A DNA stretch of 30,793 nucleotides from a virus. Below, in pieces: positions 1 to 6,946 of the stretch (positions are counted from its first letter, which is position 1; each line of letters starts with the position of its first letter). The DNA lies in the IMG/VR virus record IMGVR_UViG_3300042564_002251, positions 1 to 30,793 of that record, one strand, 5' to 3'. Made by a program: the position numbers and the translations under genes. The notes under the pieces are model-generated. The model saw nothing but the letters and a program-made list of their open reading frames with translations, searched no databases and was not told the DNA's origin.

Positions 1-119
1 AAAACGTCGCTACGCTCACCATAACACACGATAAGCAAAATAATTAAGGCTTAGATTATCCGTTAAATTCAATTTTTGGGAAATCTTTAACATCAATTCT
101 CTCACTTCTACATCTTTTT
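1..119. repeat. 119-bp direct repeat identical to 30675-30793 (circular closure)
   Basis: Bases 1-119 are repeated exactly at 30675-30793. This means the contig closes on itself and the unique genome is 30,674 bp. An exact repeat that stops abruptly at the contig end is what an assembler leaves on a circular or circularly permuted template; a true terminal repeat cannot be excluded from the sequence alone. Confidence 0.95.
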
Positions 120-286
120 ATGTCTTTAATATCAAAACCATACCTCTTTGAATCATTTAACAAATCTGAATATTCACTTCTAAGTAACACTAATGATGAT
201 GTGCTTTTGAAATCTATAATTACTACATCTATTTTCATCTTTTCTATTTTTAATTTTCTACTCGCCTTAATTTATTCGCTTATCGT
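28..286. repeat. 23-bp inverted repeats (28-50 and 264-286) flanking a small gene
   Basis: The arm at 28-50 begins ACGATAAGC and ends TTAAGGC. The reverse complement of 264-286 begins and ends with the same bases, and 20 of 23 positions agree. The arms enclose the 60-codon gene at 56-238. No convincing target-site duplication is visible outside the arms. This could be a small MITE-like or cassette-like insertion, or a pair of regulatory hairpins. Confidence 0.6.
56..238 (-). CDS. Hypothetical 60-aa protein between inverted repeats
   Basis: No family is recognised. The protein is charged, with a hydrophobic beta-strand-like N-terminus (MKIDVVIIDFKS) and a basic middle (DIKDIKRCRSERIDVKDF). 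The start codon follows an A-rich stretch (AAAAATAGAAAAG), the usual Bacteroidota-type initiation context. It lies between 23-bp inverted repeats and is followed across the circular join by a GC-richer palindrome, so it may have arrived as a small accessory insert. It is probably transcribed with the small genes upstream. Confidence 0.55.
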   Translation of the reverse strand: MKIDVVIIDFKSTSSLVLLRSEYSDLLNDSKRYGFDIKDIKRCRSERIDVKDFPKIEFNG

Positions 287-292
287 CGTACG

Positions 293-496
293 TTAGCGGC
301 AAGCTGCCACCTCAATACTATTATCAGCCTTTGGTCTAACTTTCAGATGCTTACTTGCGTGTGAAGTATTTATTTTTAATTCATGACTGTCTTCATCAAA
401 TAAAATCGTGAAATCTCCTATCGTGTAAAGAAAGCCAGCCGCTAACACATTATTTGCGTCAGTGCGGGTTTCGTGCTTTTTTGAATCTTTCTGCAT
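293..496 (-). CDS. Hypothetical 67-aa protein
   Basis: No family is recognised. The product is basic at its N-terminus and has a compact beta-rich middle (GFLYTIGDFTILFDED). Its last codons (VAACR) run into a GC-rich palindromic stretch (around 283-306) that is unlike the A/T-rich phage background, and an imperfect hairpin (535-571) lies upstream. The flanks therefore suggest a recently acquired accessory gene. The ATG is preceded by an A/T-rich region without a Shine-Dalgarno sequence. Confidence 0.5.
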   Translation of the reverse strand: MQKDSKKHETRTDANNVLAAGFLYTIGDFTILFDEDSHELKINTSHASKHLKVRPKADNSIEVAACR

Positions 497-534
497 ATTT
501 TAAAATTTTGTGCTTTTAATAATCTTTTGTAGTG

Positions 535-571
535 TAACGCCCCACCGAACGCAAATAATCGGAACGTTATA
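535..571. repeat. GC-richer imperfect hairpin in the 497-581 gap
   Basis: Reading the plus strand, TAACG near 535 pairs with CGTTA near 570, and an inner CCGA pairs with TCGG. The block (GCCCCACCGAACGC) is much richer in G and C than its surroundings. It lacks a T-run, so it is a poor intrinsic terminator. It does not fit the integron attC core consensus well. No gene was found in the gap. Confidence 0.4.
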
Positions 572-581
572 AAACAGTTTG

Positions 582-830
582 CTATAATTCTTTATCACAA
601 CTTAAACATTTACCAAATCCAATATCTAATCCTGTACTTGGTACTTTACAGTTTTCGCAAACCGCCACTTCGTTTTTCATAACATCAGCTACACGCAATT
701 GTTTTAACTCAGATTCAAAATAGTCAAAAACTTTATCTATAACCTCATTAAAATTAGTATCTCTATCTTTACCTAATACACAATGACAATCTCTTGATAA
801 TGCCATTTTCTTTACTTCTTCTCTTTTCAT
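582..830 (-). CDS. Small protein with C-terminal zinc ribbon (82 aa)
   Basis: The C-terminal third carries CENC (residues 58-61) and CLSC (75-78), a four-cysteine zinc-ribbon arrangement. The N-terminal part is helical and charged (FNEVIDKVFDYFESELKQLR). Such proteins usually bind nucleic acid or a protein partner, but no specific function can be given. An internal Met at residue 9 (MALSRDCHC) is an alternative start. It follows the 37-aa gene at 838-951 by 7 bases and is probably in the same transcript. Confidence 0.7.
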   Translation of the reverse strand: MKREEVKKMALSRDCHCVLGKDRDTNFNEVIDKVFDYFESELKQLRVADVMKNEVAVCENCKVPSTGLDIGFGKCLSCDKEL

Positions 831-837
831 TTTATCT

Positions 838-951
838 TTATTTAATCGTTAAAAAATCTTCGTGTAGCTGTGTTCCGTTATAACTTCCCATCAACCTAAC
901 CAAATCCTCCCTATAAGCTTTTTTAGTGTAATACTCGCTTAACTCTTTCAT
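838..951 (-). CDS. 37-aa coupled small protein
   Basis: This short gene starts with an ATG that overlaps the stop of the upstream gene as ATGA (bases 948-951), a typical translational-coupling junction, and ends just before the next gene. The product begins MKELSEYYTKKAYRED and is charged and soluble. No family is recognised. The tight packing on both sides is the main reason to call it real. Confidence 0.6.
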   Translation of the reverse strand: MKELSEYYTKKAYREDLVRLMGSYNGTQLHEDFLTIK

Positions 952-1214
952 TGTATTGATTGGTAATAAATTGCTTTATAATCTTCATCGAGATTAAACT
1001 TATTGTAAAATGCTTTTTGTGTTTGCTCAAAGTTCAATTCTTCAAGTGATTTAATGAATGGCAAATCCCATGTTGTTGTTATAATTGTGTGTCTATAACC
1101 ATTCACTTCAACATTACAATACACTCTATAACTTCCGTGACCTACTTTGGAGTAATGAAATAGTAAATCTAATTCTATCCTATCCCCATTGATATTTTCT
1201 AAAACTTCTTTCAT
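948..1214 (-). CDS. Hypothetical 88-aa protein, promoter-proximal
   Basis: No family is recognised. The sequence alternates short beta-type segments (GSYRVYCNVEVNGYRHTIITTTW) with a helical, acidic end. A TAGATTTG promoter element lies 4 bases before the ATG, which would give a leaderless or nearly leaderless mRNA. It is the first gene of a small-gene unit (88, 37, 82, 67 and 60 aa). Confidence 0.65.
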   Translation of the reverse strand: MKEVLENINGDRIELDLLFHYSKVGHGSYRVYCNVEVNGYRHTIITTTWDLPFIKSLEELNFEQTQKAFYNKFNLDEDYKAIYYQSIQ

Positions 1215-1218
1215 AATA

Positions 1219-1226
1219 CAAATCTA
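1219..1226 (-). promoter_or_regulatory. Candidate TAnnTTTG promoter (-7) for 948-1214
   Basis: On the minus strand the sequence is TAGATTTG, a match to the Bacteroidota -7 consensus. No clear TTG element is seen at the usual upstream distance, so this is weaker than the promoters at 5616 and 30388. The start codon follows after four bases. Confidence 0.4.
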
Positions 1227-1286
1227 CTAAATAATGCAATCACTTGAATGAAAATGTGATAAACGGGGATATAGGTTTATGAGTGG

Positions 1287-1817
1287 TTAGAAGAGTTTAA
1301 ATATCTCATTTACTTTCTGCTGGAAATCTTCAAATGATCGTGTTAAAATGTATTTCCTGAATGATTGCTTATTTGCCATTTCCTGAAATTCAATCTGTGA
1401 ATCCAATTGCTTTTCATATTTCTTTTTCGTTTCAACACAAAGTTCAAAAGTATCGTATTGAGCAGTAATATCAGCTCTACCCCTATCAACTTTATTTTGT
1501 AAGTAACGCCCGTTAATCATTCGCCCTGTTGTATTTGTTATGCTGCACTTCAAAGTGGGTGTAAACAATTGCAAATATGCTACAATCAATTTATTAAACT
1601 CATTTGTATCGAATGATTCTGTTTTACTTAATACTTCTCTTTCAATGTAAGGAATACCATTATCATCTGACTTAGTAGTTACCTTTACTTTACTCTTTGT
1701 TTTGACTAATGAAAATCCTTTTACTTTATGAACGTGAATGTGTTTTAACATATCTCGCTTATGTGTAATGTAGATTTCGTTAAACTCCTTTAGAGTGTAT
1801 ATTTTTGTTGCTTTCAT
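1287..1817 (-). CDS. PD-(D/E)XK nuclease, VRR-NUC-like
   Basis: The C-terminal half has the metal-nuclease pattern: Gly-Arg-Ala-Asp with D116 (DRGRADITAQY), then E129-x-K131 on the next strand (CVETKKK), then Q141 in a helix (DSQIEFQ). This matches VRR-NUC or resolvase-like nucleases, which cut branched or flapped DNA. The N-terminal 90 residues show no clear family. Its ATG overlaps the stop of the upstream gene (ATGA, 1814-1817). Placed after primase-helicase and HNH genes, it is likely the junction-processing nuclease of the replication module. The exact substrate is inferred. Confidence 0.72.
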   Translation of the reverse strand: MKATKIYTLKEFNEIYITHKRDMLKHIHVHKVKGFSLVKTKSKVKVTTKSDDNGIPYIEREVLSKTESFDTNEFNKLIVAYLQLFTPTLKCSITNTTGRMINGRYLQNKVDRGRADITAQYDTFELCVETKKKYEKQLDSQIEFQEMANKQSFRKYILTRSFEDFQQKVNEIFKLF

Positions 1818-2140
1818 GGTTTTAATGTTAATTCTTCTCCTGTTAGTGAAAAATAAAGGTTTTGGAGTTGGTGTACTTTGTAATTCTCAAAACTAAAAAC
1901 ACCATTAGGAGTAAATACAATTACATTTGATGACTTATAAATTTGTACTCTCATTTTATTCTCATAAGAAATCTCTATAAAATCAAATTTAAAATCAAAA
2001 TAATCTGATAATTTTATAGGTTTATAATGTTTTTCAATATCAACACTAAAACAACTTGCTTGTATTGTTGTATAAATACCTTTTTTACTTTGGATAATTT
2101 CAACTAAATTCCCTATTCTCAATTCATTTACTAATTTCAT
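1814..2140 (-). CDS. Conserved hypothetical protein of Bacteroidota phages (108 aa)
   Basis: The N-terminus (MKLVNELRIGNLVEI) and the C-terminus (VHQLQNLYFSLTGEELTL) resemble a small protein of unknown function that is common in Bacteroidota phages and prophages. The middle is beta-rich. It overlaps both neighbours by ATGA junctions (2137-2140 and 1814-1817), so it is translated as part of the replication operon. No function is proposed. Confidence 0.75.
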   Translation of the reverse strand: MKLVNELRIGNLVEIIQSKKGIYTTIQASCFSVDIEKHYKPIKLSDYFDFKFDFIEISYENKMRVQIYKSSNVIVFTPNGVFSFENYKVHQLQNLYFSLTGEELTLKP

Positions 2141-2274
2141 ACCTCACTAAATTTAAAAGTTCCTATTCTATGCGTTAACCTTAACGTCTTTGCGTACCAT
2201 TTAGCAATACTCATCGTTTGTTTGTAGTGCGTTTCAATGGTGCGACCTTTGATTTGATATTCTATTTTAATCAT
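2137..2274 (-). CDS. 45-aa basic coupled small protein
   Basis: This gene fills the gap between the HNH gene and the 108-aa gene and overlaps both by ATGA (2271-2274 and 2137-2140). The product is strongly basic (IKGRTIETHYKQTMSIAKW and KTLRLTHRIG), so a nucleic-acid or nuclease-partner role is possible. No family is recognised. Confidence 0.65.
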   Translation of the reverse strand: MIKIEYQIKGRTIETHYKQTMSIAKWYAKTLRLTHRIGTFKFSEV

Positions 2275-2789
2275 TTGTTAGATTGAATTATATTCTTAAA
2301 ATAATAATAATAAGTTATTTCATTTATTTTATCAAAACCATGATTACTAATTGTTTTAAACTCATTTATTAGGACTTCTTGTAAATTATTTATTTTAATT
2401 GCCTTTGAAAAAAATGAAAAACCCTCTTTTTGTTTAAAAATAACAAGTGCTTTTCTTATTTTATAAGTATCATAAACAGAGAATGGAATATAATTTGACT
2501 TTATCCAATCCCAAATATCATTTTTATTTGATATGTTTGGAGCTTCTTTATGACAATCTTTGCATAATAAAACATAATTACTAGCCACATCTAAACCCCC
2601 TAATGAATGAGGTATTATATGACATCTTTCTAATTTTACACCTTTGCTTGTTTCTTTATTATCACCACAATTCCAACAATTAGTGTTTGAATCAATCCAA
2701 TCAAAATTTAATACAGTTTCACAAATATTATTATTTTTAATCCAATATTCGGATATTTTTTTTATACTTGTTTTTATTTCTCTGTTCAT
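2271..2789 (-). CDS. HNH endonuclease
   Basis: A zinc-stabilised HNH domain is clear: C38 and C41 (CWNC), the catalytic CHIIPHS with H57, N71 (ASNYVLLC), and C76-x-x-C79-H80 (CKDCH). The C-terminal 90 residues are helical and Lys-rich with no recognised domain. HNH enzymes in phages act in packaging, as homing endonucleases or in DNA degradation. This one sits downstream of the primase-helicase and far from the terminase, so a homing or recombination role is more likely than a packaging role. The start follows the primase stop by 36 bases. Confidence 0.88.
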   Translation of the reverse strand: MNREIKTSIKKISEYWIKNNNICETVLNFDWIDSNTNCWNCGDNKETSKGVKLERCHIIPHSLGGLDVASNYVLLCKDCHKEAPNISNKNDIWDWIKSNYIPFSVYDTYKIRKALVIFKQKEGFSFFSKAIKINNLQEVLINEFKTISNHGFDKINEITYYYYFKNIIQSNK

Positions 2790-2825
2790 CCCCTTAATTT
2801 TAATCGTTCGTTTAATAATTCATTC

Positions 2826-5105
2826 TCATTTTTCAACTTCTATTTCTTTAATCCATCTGAAAATAGTCCGTTTGCTGACCTCTAATAATTCACTTGCAAC
2901 TGTTCTATTAAAATCTTTATCTAAGTCGTACATAGCTTTAAATTTATCAAATGGAGTATCTGCACCCTTACTAACTTTTTTCAAATCGTTAACCTCTTTA
3001 GTATCAATTTTAATTCTCTTAGCATTAGAAATAAAATAATTACTTATCTTTTCCGCTTTTAAAATTGATTCTACTGAAACCTCTAAGTAGTGTTTATTTC
3101 CACTCACAATACTATCAAATGTATTTATCAATAATGCAAATCTTGGAATATAACTTTTTTGTTTTGGGTACATACTTTTTAAATACTCATTTTCTTCATC
3201 ATTATTTTGATAAGATGTTATTGTATTAAAAATTCTAATCCATTCTTTTTTAGCATCAGTAGAAAATTTAACTCGTACTGGCACAATATCCCCATCATCA
3301 TTTCGAGTTGTATTTTGTTGAAAGAAATCGTAAAACTTTTTTATCATTTCACTATACCATAAAATAGTTTGATAGTCTAATTCTTTCTCATTATACTCTT
3401 CTACTGTTGCAATTGGAAAAGATAAAAGCATTCTATCCATGAATCCGTTTTCCTTGTTTTCTTCAGTTGATAAGTTGTTTAAAATAGCTGGTTGAATACC
3501 ACCTAAAACACTTATAAAAGGTTTTTCAACAAATGTACTACTTACCGAACGTCTATTCATTGAAACACTTTTACCACTCCAACAACTTAGCCAAAATTCT
3601 AAGTCAGAACCTGCACGATATTTATTCATATCTTTTAACCAACCTGCTAACTCATCTTTAAAAACCCCTATTGCGTTATCACTTTCTTGGTGCAATTCAA
3701 CCAATGCTTCTAAAGTAATATCGTTTGCAATAAATTGTGTTTTCTTTGGCTTGTTTACTTCGGGATATTCCTCTTTTTCCTTTTTTGTTAATCCTGAGTA
3801 GTAATTAAACTCTTCCATTTTTTGAATAAACTTCTTGATTTCTTTTGAGTTTAATTTCATTAATGGAAAAATAATATTGTTGATACTTGGAGTTTTACCT
3901 ATACCAGCTTTTCCTACTACTGCAATCCATAACACCCCGTTTTCATTCCAACCTCTTTTAACTTCAATCTCAAAACAATTCCCAATACAAACAGAAATTA
4001 ACCAAAGTAATGAAACACCCATGTAATCAATATTTGAATCTAATTTATCTGCACACTCTTTTATGTAGAATTGCATTTCACTTGGAAACACATCAATAGG
4101 AAAATCAACATTTGAAACCTCTATTTTTTTAGGTATGGTTGGTTTTATTTCGTCTATTTTCTTTTTTAACCTACTCCCAAAGCCTTGCTCATATAAAGAC
4201 TTAGTAGCTTCTTTAAAATCCCCACTATGGTATTTGTGAGCATAAGCAACAAACGGACTAATTAACTTTTCAGCTGGGTATGTTGTACCCGTTGAAAATA
4301 AATACATACATCCACTATCCTTAAAAACATACCCACTATGTGCAGCAGTACTACCATGTCTTTTTATTAAATAATGTTTGTTTTTTTGTCCACTTGGTGG
4401 AATAAAAAAGTCATCACAAATAACATCCCAAATATCTGTTTGATTATTAAAATCATCCCATGGAGTTATTTCGTTTTCTGCATAGATTTTAGGCTCTTTC
4501 TTTGGTGCTTCGGGTGTTTCTTCAATATGATTATAAGACTTACTTATGTGCCATAAAATATCCCTATCTTCATCACTAATAAACTGAATCTCAAAATAGG
4601 ATAAATCACAATATCTATTCTCAGGATATAGGAAAATATAACCAAATGCTCCACGTGTTTCAATGATAGCTTCTTTATGACCTTTTAACTTTGCTATCTT
4701 TGTATTTCCTTGAATTCTTTTAGATTTATAAATGATATGAAAACCGCCTGACTTAGTTTGATATACTGCAAATTTCTTTTTAAAATCTACTATGTTATCC
4801 TGCAAAGTTTGAAAGTACTCATTCCAAAACTCATCCTTTTCATGTTGTGTGCTGAACACCTTTGTATCAACATCTATACATTCAAGGAAATCATATCCCG
4901 TAACTATTCCAATTCCTTTTGTTGGAGGTATTTCTTCACCATCTGTTTTTTTTATACCACCATTGTATCGTAAATTCTTTAAAAATTGATCCTGAGAAAG
5001 TTTTTCGTTTTGTTGTTCCTTCCACGGAAAATTAGGTACTTTGTCTTTTCCAATCGTAATAACTGAAAAATATTCATAAAACTTTAATGCTTTGTTTTCT
5101 TCCAT
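2826..5105 (-). CDS. PrimPol-DUF3987 primase-helicase fusion (replication protein)
   Basis: At 759 aa this is the main replication protein. The N-terminus looks like a primase-polymerase: D78-x-D80 (ECIDVDTK), the SGGFHIIYKSK strand with H123, and a following IETRGAFGYIF segment. A linker (about 205-330) holds a small PrimPol-associated region. The C-terminal half is a DUF3987-type P-loop helicase: Walker A GKAGIGKT (398-405), Walker B VFKDELAG (481-488) and an arginine-bearing FMDRMLL (555-561). The last 35 residues form a helix-turn-helix (TVASELLEVSKRTIFRWIKE), a plausible origin-binding module. No DNA polymerase gene was seen, so the host enzyme probably extends its primers. It sits about 560 bp from the repeat cluster at 5664-5910. 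Confidence 0.9.
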   Translation of the reverse strand: MEENKALKFYEYFSVITIGKDKVPNFPWKEQQNEKLSQDQFLKNLRYNGGIKKTDGEEIPPTKGIGIVTGYDFLECIDVDTKVFSTQHEKDEFWNEYFQTLQDNIVDFKKKFAVYQTKSGGFHIIYKSKRIQGNTKIAKLKGHKEAIIETRGAFGYIFLYPENRYCDLSYFEIQFISDEDRDILWHISKSYNHIEETPEAPKKEPKIYAENEITPWDDFNNQTDIWDVICDDFFIPPSGQKNKHYLIKRHGSTAAHSGYVFKDSGCMYLFSTGTTYPAEKLISPFVAYAHKYHSGDFKEATKSLYEQGFGSRLKKKIDEIKPTIPKKIEVSNVDFPIDVFPSEMQFYIKECADKLDSNIDYMGVSLLWLISVCIGNCFEIEVKRGWNENGVLWIAVVGKAGIGKTPSINNIIFPLMKLNSKEIKKFIQKMEEFNYYSGLTKKEKEEYPEVNKPKKTQFIANDITLEALVELHQESDNAIGVFKDELAGWLKDMNKYRAGSDLEFWLSCWSGKSVSMNRRSVSSTFVEKPFISVLGGIQPAILNNLSTEENKENGFMDRMLLSFPIATVEEYNEKELDYQTILWYSEMIKKFYDFFQQNTTRNDDGDIVPVRVKFSTDAKKEWIRIFNTITSYQNNDEENEYLKSMYPKQKSYIPRFALLINTFDSIVSGNKHYLEVSVESILKAEKISNYFISNAKRIKIDTKEVNDLKKVSKGADTPFDKFKAMYDLDKDFNRTVASELLEVSKRTIFRWIKEIEVEK

Positions 5106-5108
5106 GGT

Positions 5109-5510
5109 TTAAAATTTTAGGCTCATTCGTTTAATTGAAACATCATACGGGTTTGGAATTTCAATAAACCCTAACTTATACCAAAACTTTTCAGTTTCTT
5201 TAATTGGTTCAATTTGAATTTCATTAATACCATTTTCAATACAATTTTGTTTTATCTCTAAGAACTTTTTTAATCCTCTTCCTTGACCTCGTTTTTTTGG
5301 TGTAAAATACAAGTCAGAAATGTAAAGATATGGTAAACTTTTACAATGAAATGGAGTAATTGATATTATTGAAATTGAATCAATATTACAAATTAAATCC
5401 GTGTCTGCAAATTTTTGAATGATTTGTTTTTCAATTAATCCTTTTTTCCTAAAACTAATTAATTCTTCCATTTGATTGCAGTACTTTGCGTAATTAAATT
5501 CTTTATACAT
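5109..5510 (-). CDS. GNAT-family N-acetyltransferase
   Basis: The acetyl-CoA pyrophosphate-binding motif is visible as KKRGQGRGLKKFLE (about residues 71-85; R/QxxGxG), after the strand YISDLYFTP, and the final GNAT strand-helix pair is KFWYKLGFIEI. At 133 aa it is a single-domain enzyme. It is the first gene after the structured leader and is separated from the primase-helicase by 3 bases. The substrate is unknown; in a phage it could acetylate a host protein, a toxin or a small molecule. Confidence 0.85.
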   Translation of the reverse strand: MYKEFNYAKYCNQMEELISFRKKGLIEKQIIQKFADTDLICNIDSISIISITPFHCKSLPYLYISDLYFTPKKRGQGRGLKKFLEIKQNCIENGINEIQIEPIKETEKFWYKLGFIEIPNPYDVSIKRMSLKF

Positions 5511-5609
5511 AATTTTATAAAATGCGAAAAGCCTATCTAAAAAGGTGCGTAGGATGACCTTTTTTCGATAAGCTTTTCAATTAAAATTTCTTGAAGTTCC
5601 TACGCTTCT
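5511..5609 (-). promoter_or_regulatory. Structured 5' leader RNA with loop-to-5'-end complementarity
   Basis: The transcript from the 5616-5623 promoter should start near 5609. A long hairpin forms from 5567-5578 with 5526-5537 (12 bp, one G-U) and from 5557-5564 with 5539-5546 (8 bp). Its 10-base loop contains 5547-5554 (GCGTAGGA, plus strand), complementary to 5598-5605 (TCCTACGC) near the 5' end. This allows a pseudoknot or kissing interaction. The upper stem ends ACCTTTTT, like an intrinsic terminator, so the leader could attenuate the primase operon. Confidence 0.65.
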
Positions 5610-5615
5610 GTTTTG

Positions 5616-5623
5616 CAAATATA
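5616..5623 (-). promoter_or_regulatory. Strong Bacteroidota-type promoter (TATATTTG) for the replication operon
   Basis: On the minus strand TATATTTG is preceded by TTG with an 18-base spacer, a good fit to the Bacteroidota sigma-factor consensus (TTG, about 19 bases, TAnnTTTG). It drives the GNAT and primase-helicase genes through a structured leader. Confidence 0.75.
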
Positions 5624-5663
5624 CAAATAATTTTGAATATACAACAAAATAATTAAATATTTT

Positions 5664-5910
5664 TATAGTGACAAAGAGTGACACGTGTCACACCAATGTC
5701 ACACCAAATGTCACACCTATTTCTTAGTGTTTATAAGGGTTACAGAGCAAGAGTGACACGTGTCACCTTTAAAAAAAAATAAGTAAAAAAATAAATTTAA
5801 TTTTTAATTTAATTAGGGGTGACACAAAATGTCACACTATGACTATAATACTGATTATTAGCTGTTTATATTAATTTATAGTGACACGTGTCACACCATG
5901 TCACACTAAA
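5664..5910. other. Probable replication origin: GTGACAC palindromes and half-sites around an A/T block
   Basis: The 14-bp palindrome GTGACACGTGTCAC occurs three times (5678-5691, 5753-5766, 5881-5894). A spaced version, GTGACA-5 bases-TGTCAC, lies at 5819-5835. Extra half-sites are at 5668-5673, 5697-5705, 5709-5717 and 5899-5906. Bases 5768-5815 are almost pure A/T. Iterons beside an A/T unwinding block next to a primase-helicase gene are the hallmark of an iteron-type origin. A repressor-operator cluster controlling the nearby promoter is the main alternative. Confidence 0.72.
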
Positions 5911-5913
5911 AAC

Positions 5914-5940
5914 AAAAAAAGCACCCCTTTTGGAGTGCTT
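5914..5940 (-). terminator. Intrinsic terminator closing the early operon
   Basis: A 9-bp stem (5919-5927 with 5932-5940, one G-U pair) and a TTTT loop are followed on the minus strand by a run of seven Ts. It ends the transcript of the recombination and methylation operon before the origin region. Confidence 0.85.
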
Positions 5941-5967
5941 ACCAATTTCCTAACGTCGGGAATATGG

Positions 5968-6030
5968 TTAATACTTCGGTGGATTTACTAATTCAATCCA
6001 TGCTCTAAGGCATTCTAGTTTACGTTTCAT
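5968..6030 (-). CDS. Possible 20-aa peptide coupled to the upstream gene
   Basis: The ATG overlaps the stop of the 91-aa gene as ATGA (6027-6030), the junction type used throughout this operon, and the frame (MKRKLECLRAWIELVNPPKY) stops before the terminator. It is very short, and no other support is available, so it may be chance. Confidence 0.3.
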   Translation of the reverse strand: MKRKLECLRAWIELVNPPKY

Positions 6031-6302
6031 AACTCTATTTTAATTGTTTCACCTAATTTATCAAACTCATTCACTATGTCGATGTAATTCTGTGCCTGTT
6101 CTACATCAACACCGCCTAGCATCTTATCAATGTCGATTTCGTGCATTGTAAGGATATTTCGCAAGGTTTCTAGTAGTAAGTTTAACTCCTGCTTTTTTCG
6201 TTGCTTAAAAGCGTTTTTTATTTCAATCTTATCTAAACTATGTAAAGCTGATTGAATCTTAAATGTTGCGATTAATATTGCTTCTGTTGTTTGCTTTTCC
6301 AT
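6027..6302 (-). CDS. Hypothetical 91-aa helical protein
   Basis: The product appears all-helical with Leu-rich amphipathic segments (KKQELNLLLETLRNILTM) and an acidic end. No family is recognised. Its ATG overlaps the stop of the methyltransferase gene (TAATG), so the two are translationally coupled. It could be a partner of the methyltransferase, but only the position suggests this. Confidence 0.65.
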   Translation of the reverse strand: MEKQTTEAILIATFKIQSALHSLDKIEIKNAFKQRKKQELNLLLETLRNILTMHEIDIDKMLGGVDVEQAQNYIDIVNEFDKLGETIKIEL

Positions 6303-6946
6303 TAGAATAGTTTTTGTTGTGCTACATGGTTGTTAATTCTTTGCATTGCCTTATCGAAATACTCTTTATCAAGTTCGCAAGCAGTTAAATCAAACCCGTA
6401 ATCGTGGCAAGCTATTGCAATTGAGCCACTGCCTAAGTGAGTGTCTAAAATCTTATCGCCTTCTTTAGCATAATTCATTAAAAGCCATTCGTATAATTGT
6501 ATTGGTTTTTCAGTTGGGTGTATTCTTGGTGTTCCATTATTTGCGTGCGCACCTAACCAAAATTTTGTAAAAATCCTTGCATTTCCATCAATATTTGTTA
6601 AAGCTAACTCGCAATCAGCATAACTATTATCGCCTGTTTTTTTATCCCAAACAATATAACATCTTGCAGGTTCTAATAAATTAGTAAAATAGTTACCGCC
6701 CCAAATAATGTAATTTTTTGATACTCTTTTTAATTCTGTAAAATAATCTTTATTTGGTGCAATATCCCAATCATTATCCCTATAAAATTTCTCAGCATTT
6801 TTATTAGCGGTATTTCTGTTTATAAACTTTTTACTTCCTGCACCTATTCCATAAGGCGGGTCAACAATCGCTAAATCAAAATAGTTATCAGGATAGCGTG
6901 CCATGAGTTGCATATTATCTTCGTTTGTTATTTTTAGTTTTTCCAT
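6302..6946 (-). CDS. DNA methyltransferase, beta-class N6-adenine/N4-cytosine
   Basis: The catalytic motif IV DPPYGIG is at residues 29-35. The conserved HPTEKP segment (143-148) and the SAM-binding motif I (DTHLGSGS, 168-175) follow it. This order is that of the permuted beta class. His replaces the more usual Phe, Cys or Pro in motif I. At 214 aa it is a compact orphan enzyme with a short recognition domain and no restriction partner nearby. Modification of its own DNA against host restriction is the likely role. Target sequence cannot be read from the protein. Confidence 0.92.
   Translation of the reverse strand: MEKLKITNEDNMQLMARYPDNYFDLAIVDPPYGIGAGSKKFINRNTANKNAEKFYRDNDWDIAPNKDYFTELKRVSKNYIIWGGNYFTNLLEPARCYIVWDKKTGDNSYADCELALTNIDGNARIFTKFWLGAHANNGTPRIHPTEKPIQLYEWLLMNYAKEGDKILDTHLGSGSIAIACHDYGFDLTACELDKEYFDKAMQRINNHVAQQKLF

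Noticed and set aside
1-119. Genuine long terminal repeat of a linear phage genome
   Set aside because: Possible in principle, but an exact 119-base overlap ending at both contig edges inside a reading frame is better explained by circular assembly.
28-286. Insertion sequence with transposase
   Set aside because: The inverted repeats enclose only 213 bp and a 60-codon frame without a transposase motif, and no target duplication is visible.
535-571. Integron attC site
   Set aside because: The hairpin has AAC...GTT ends in the right order, but the seven-base cores do not fit RYYYAAC and GTTRRRY, and no integrase or other attC copies are present.
2644-3039. Plus-strand open frame of 131 codons
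   Set aside because: It lies opposite the HNH and primase-helicase genes, which have clear motifs, and its hydrophobic sequence is the usual antisense shadow of A/T-rich coding DNA.
5664-5910. CRISPR array
   Set aside because: The repeats are palindromic, short and irregularly spaced, with no constant spacer length and no cas genes.
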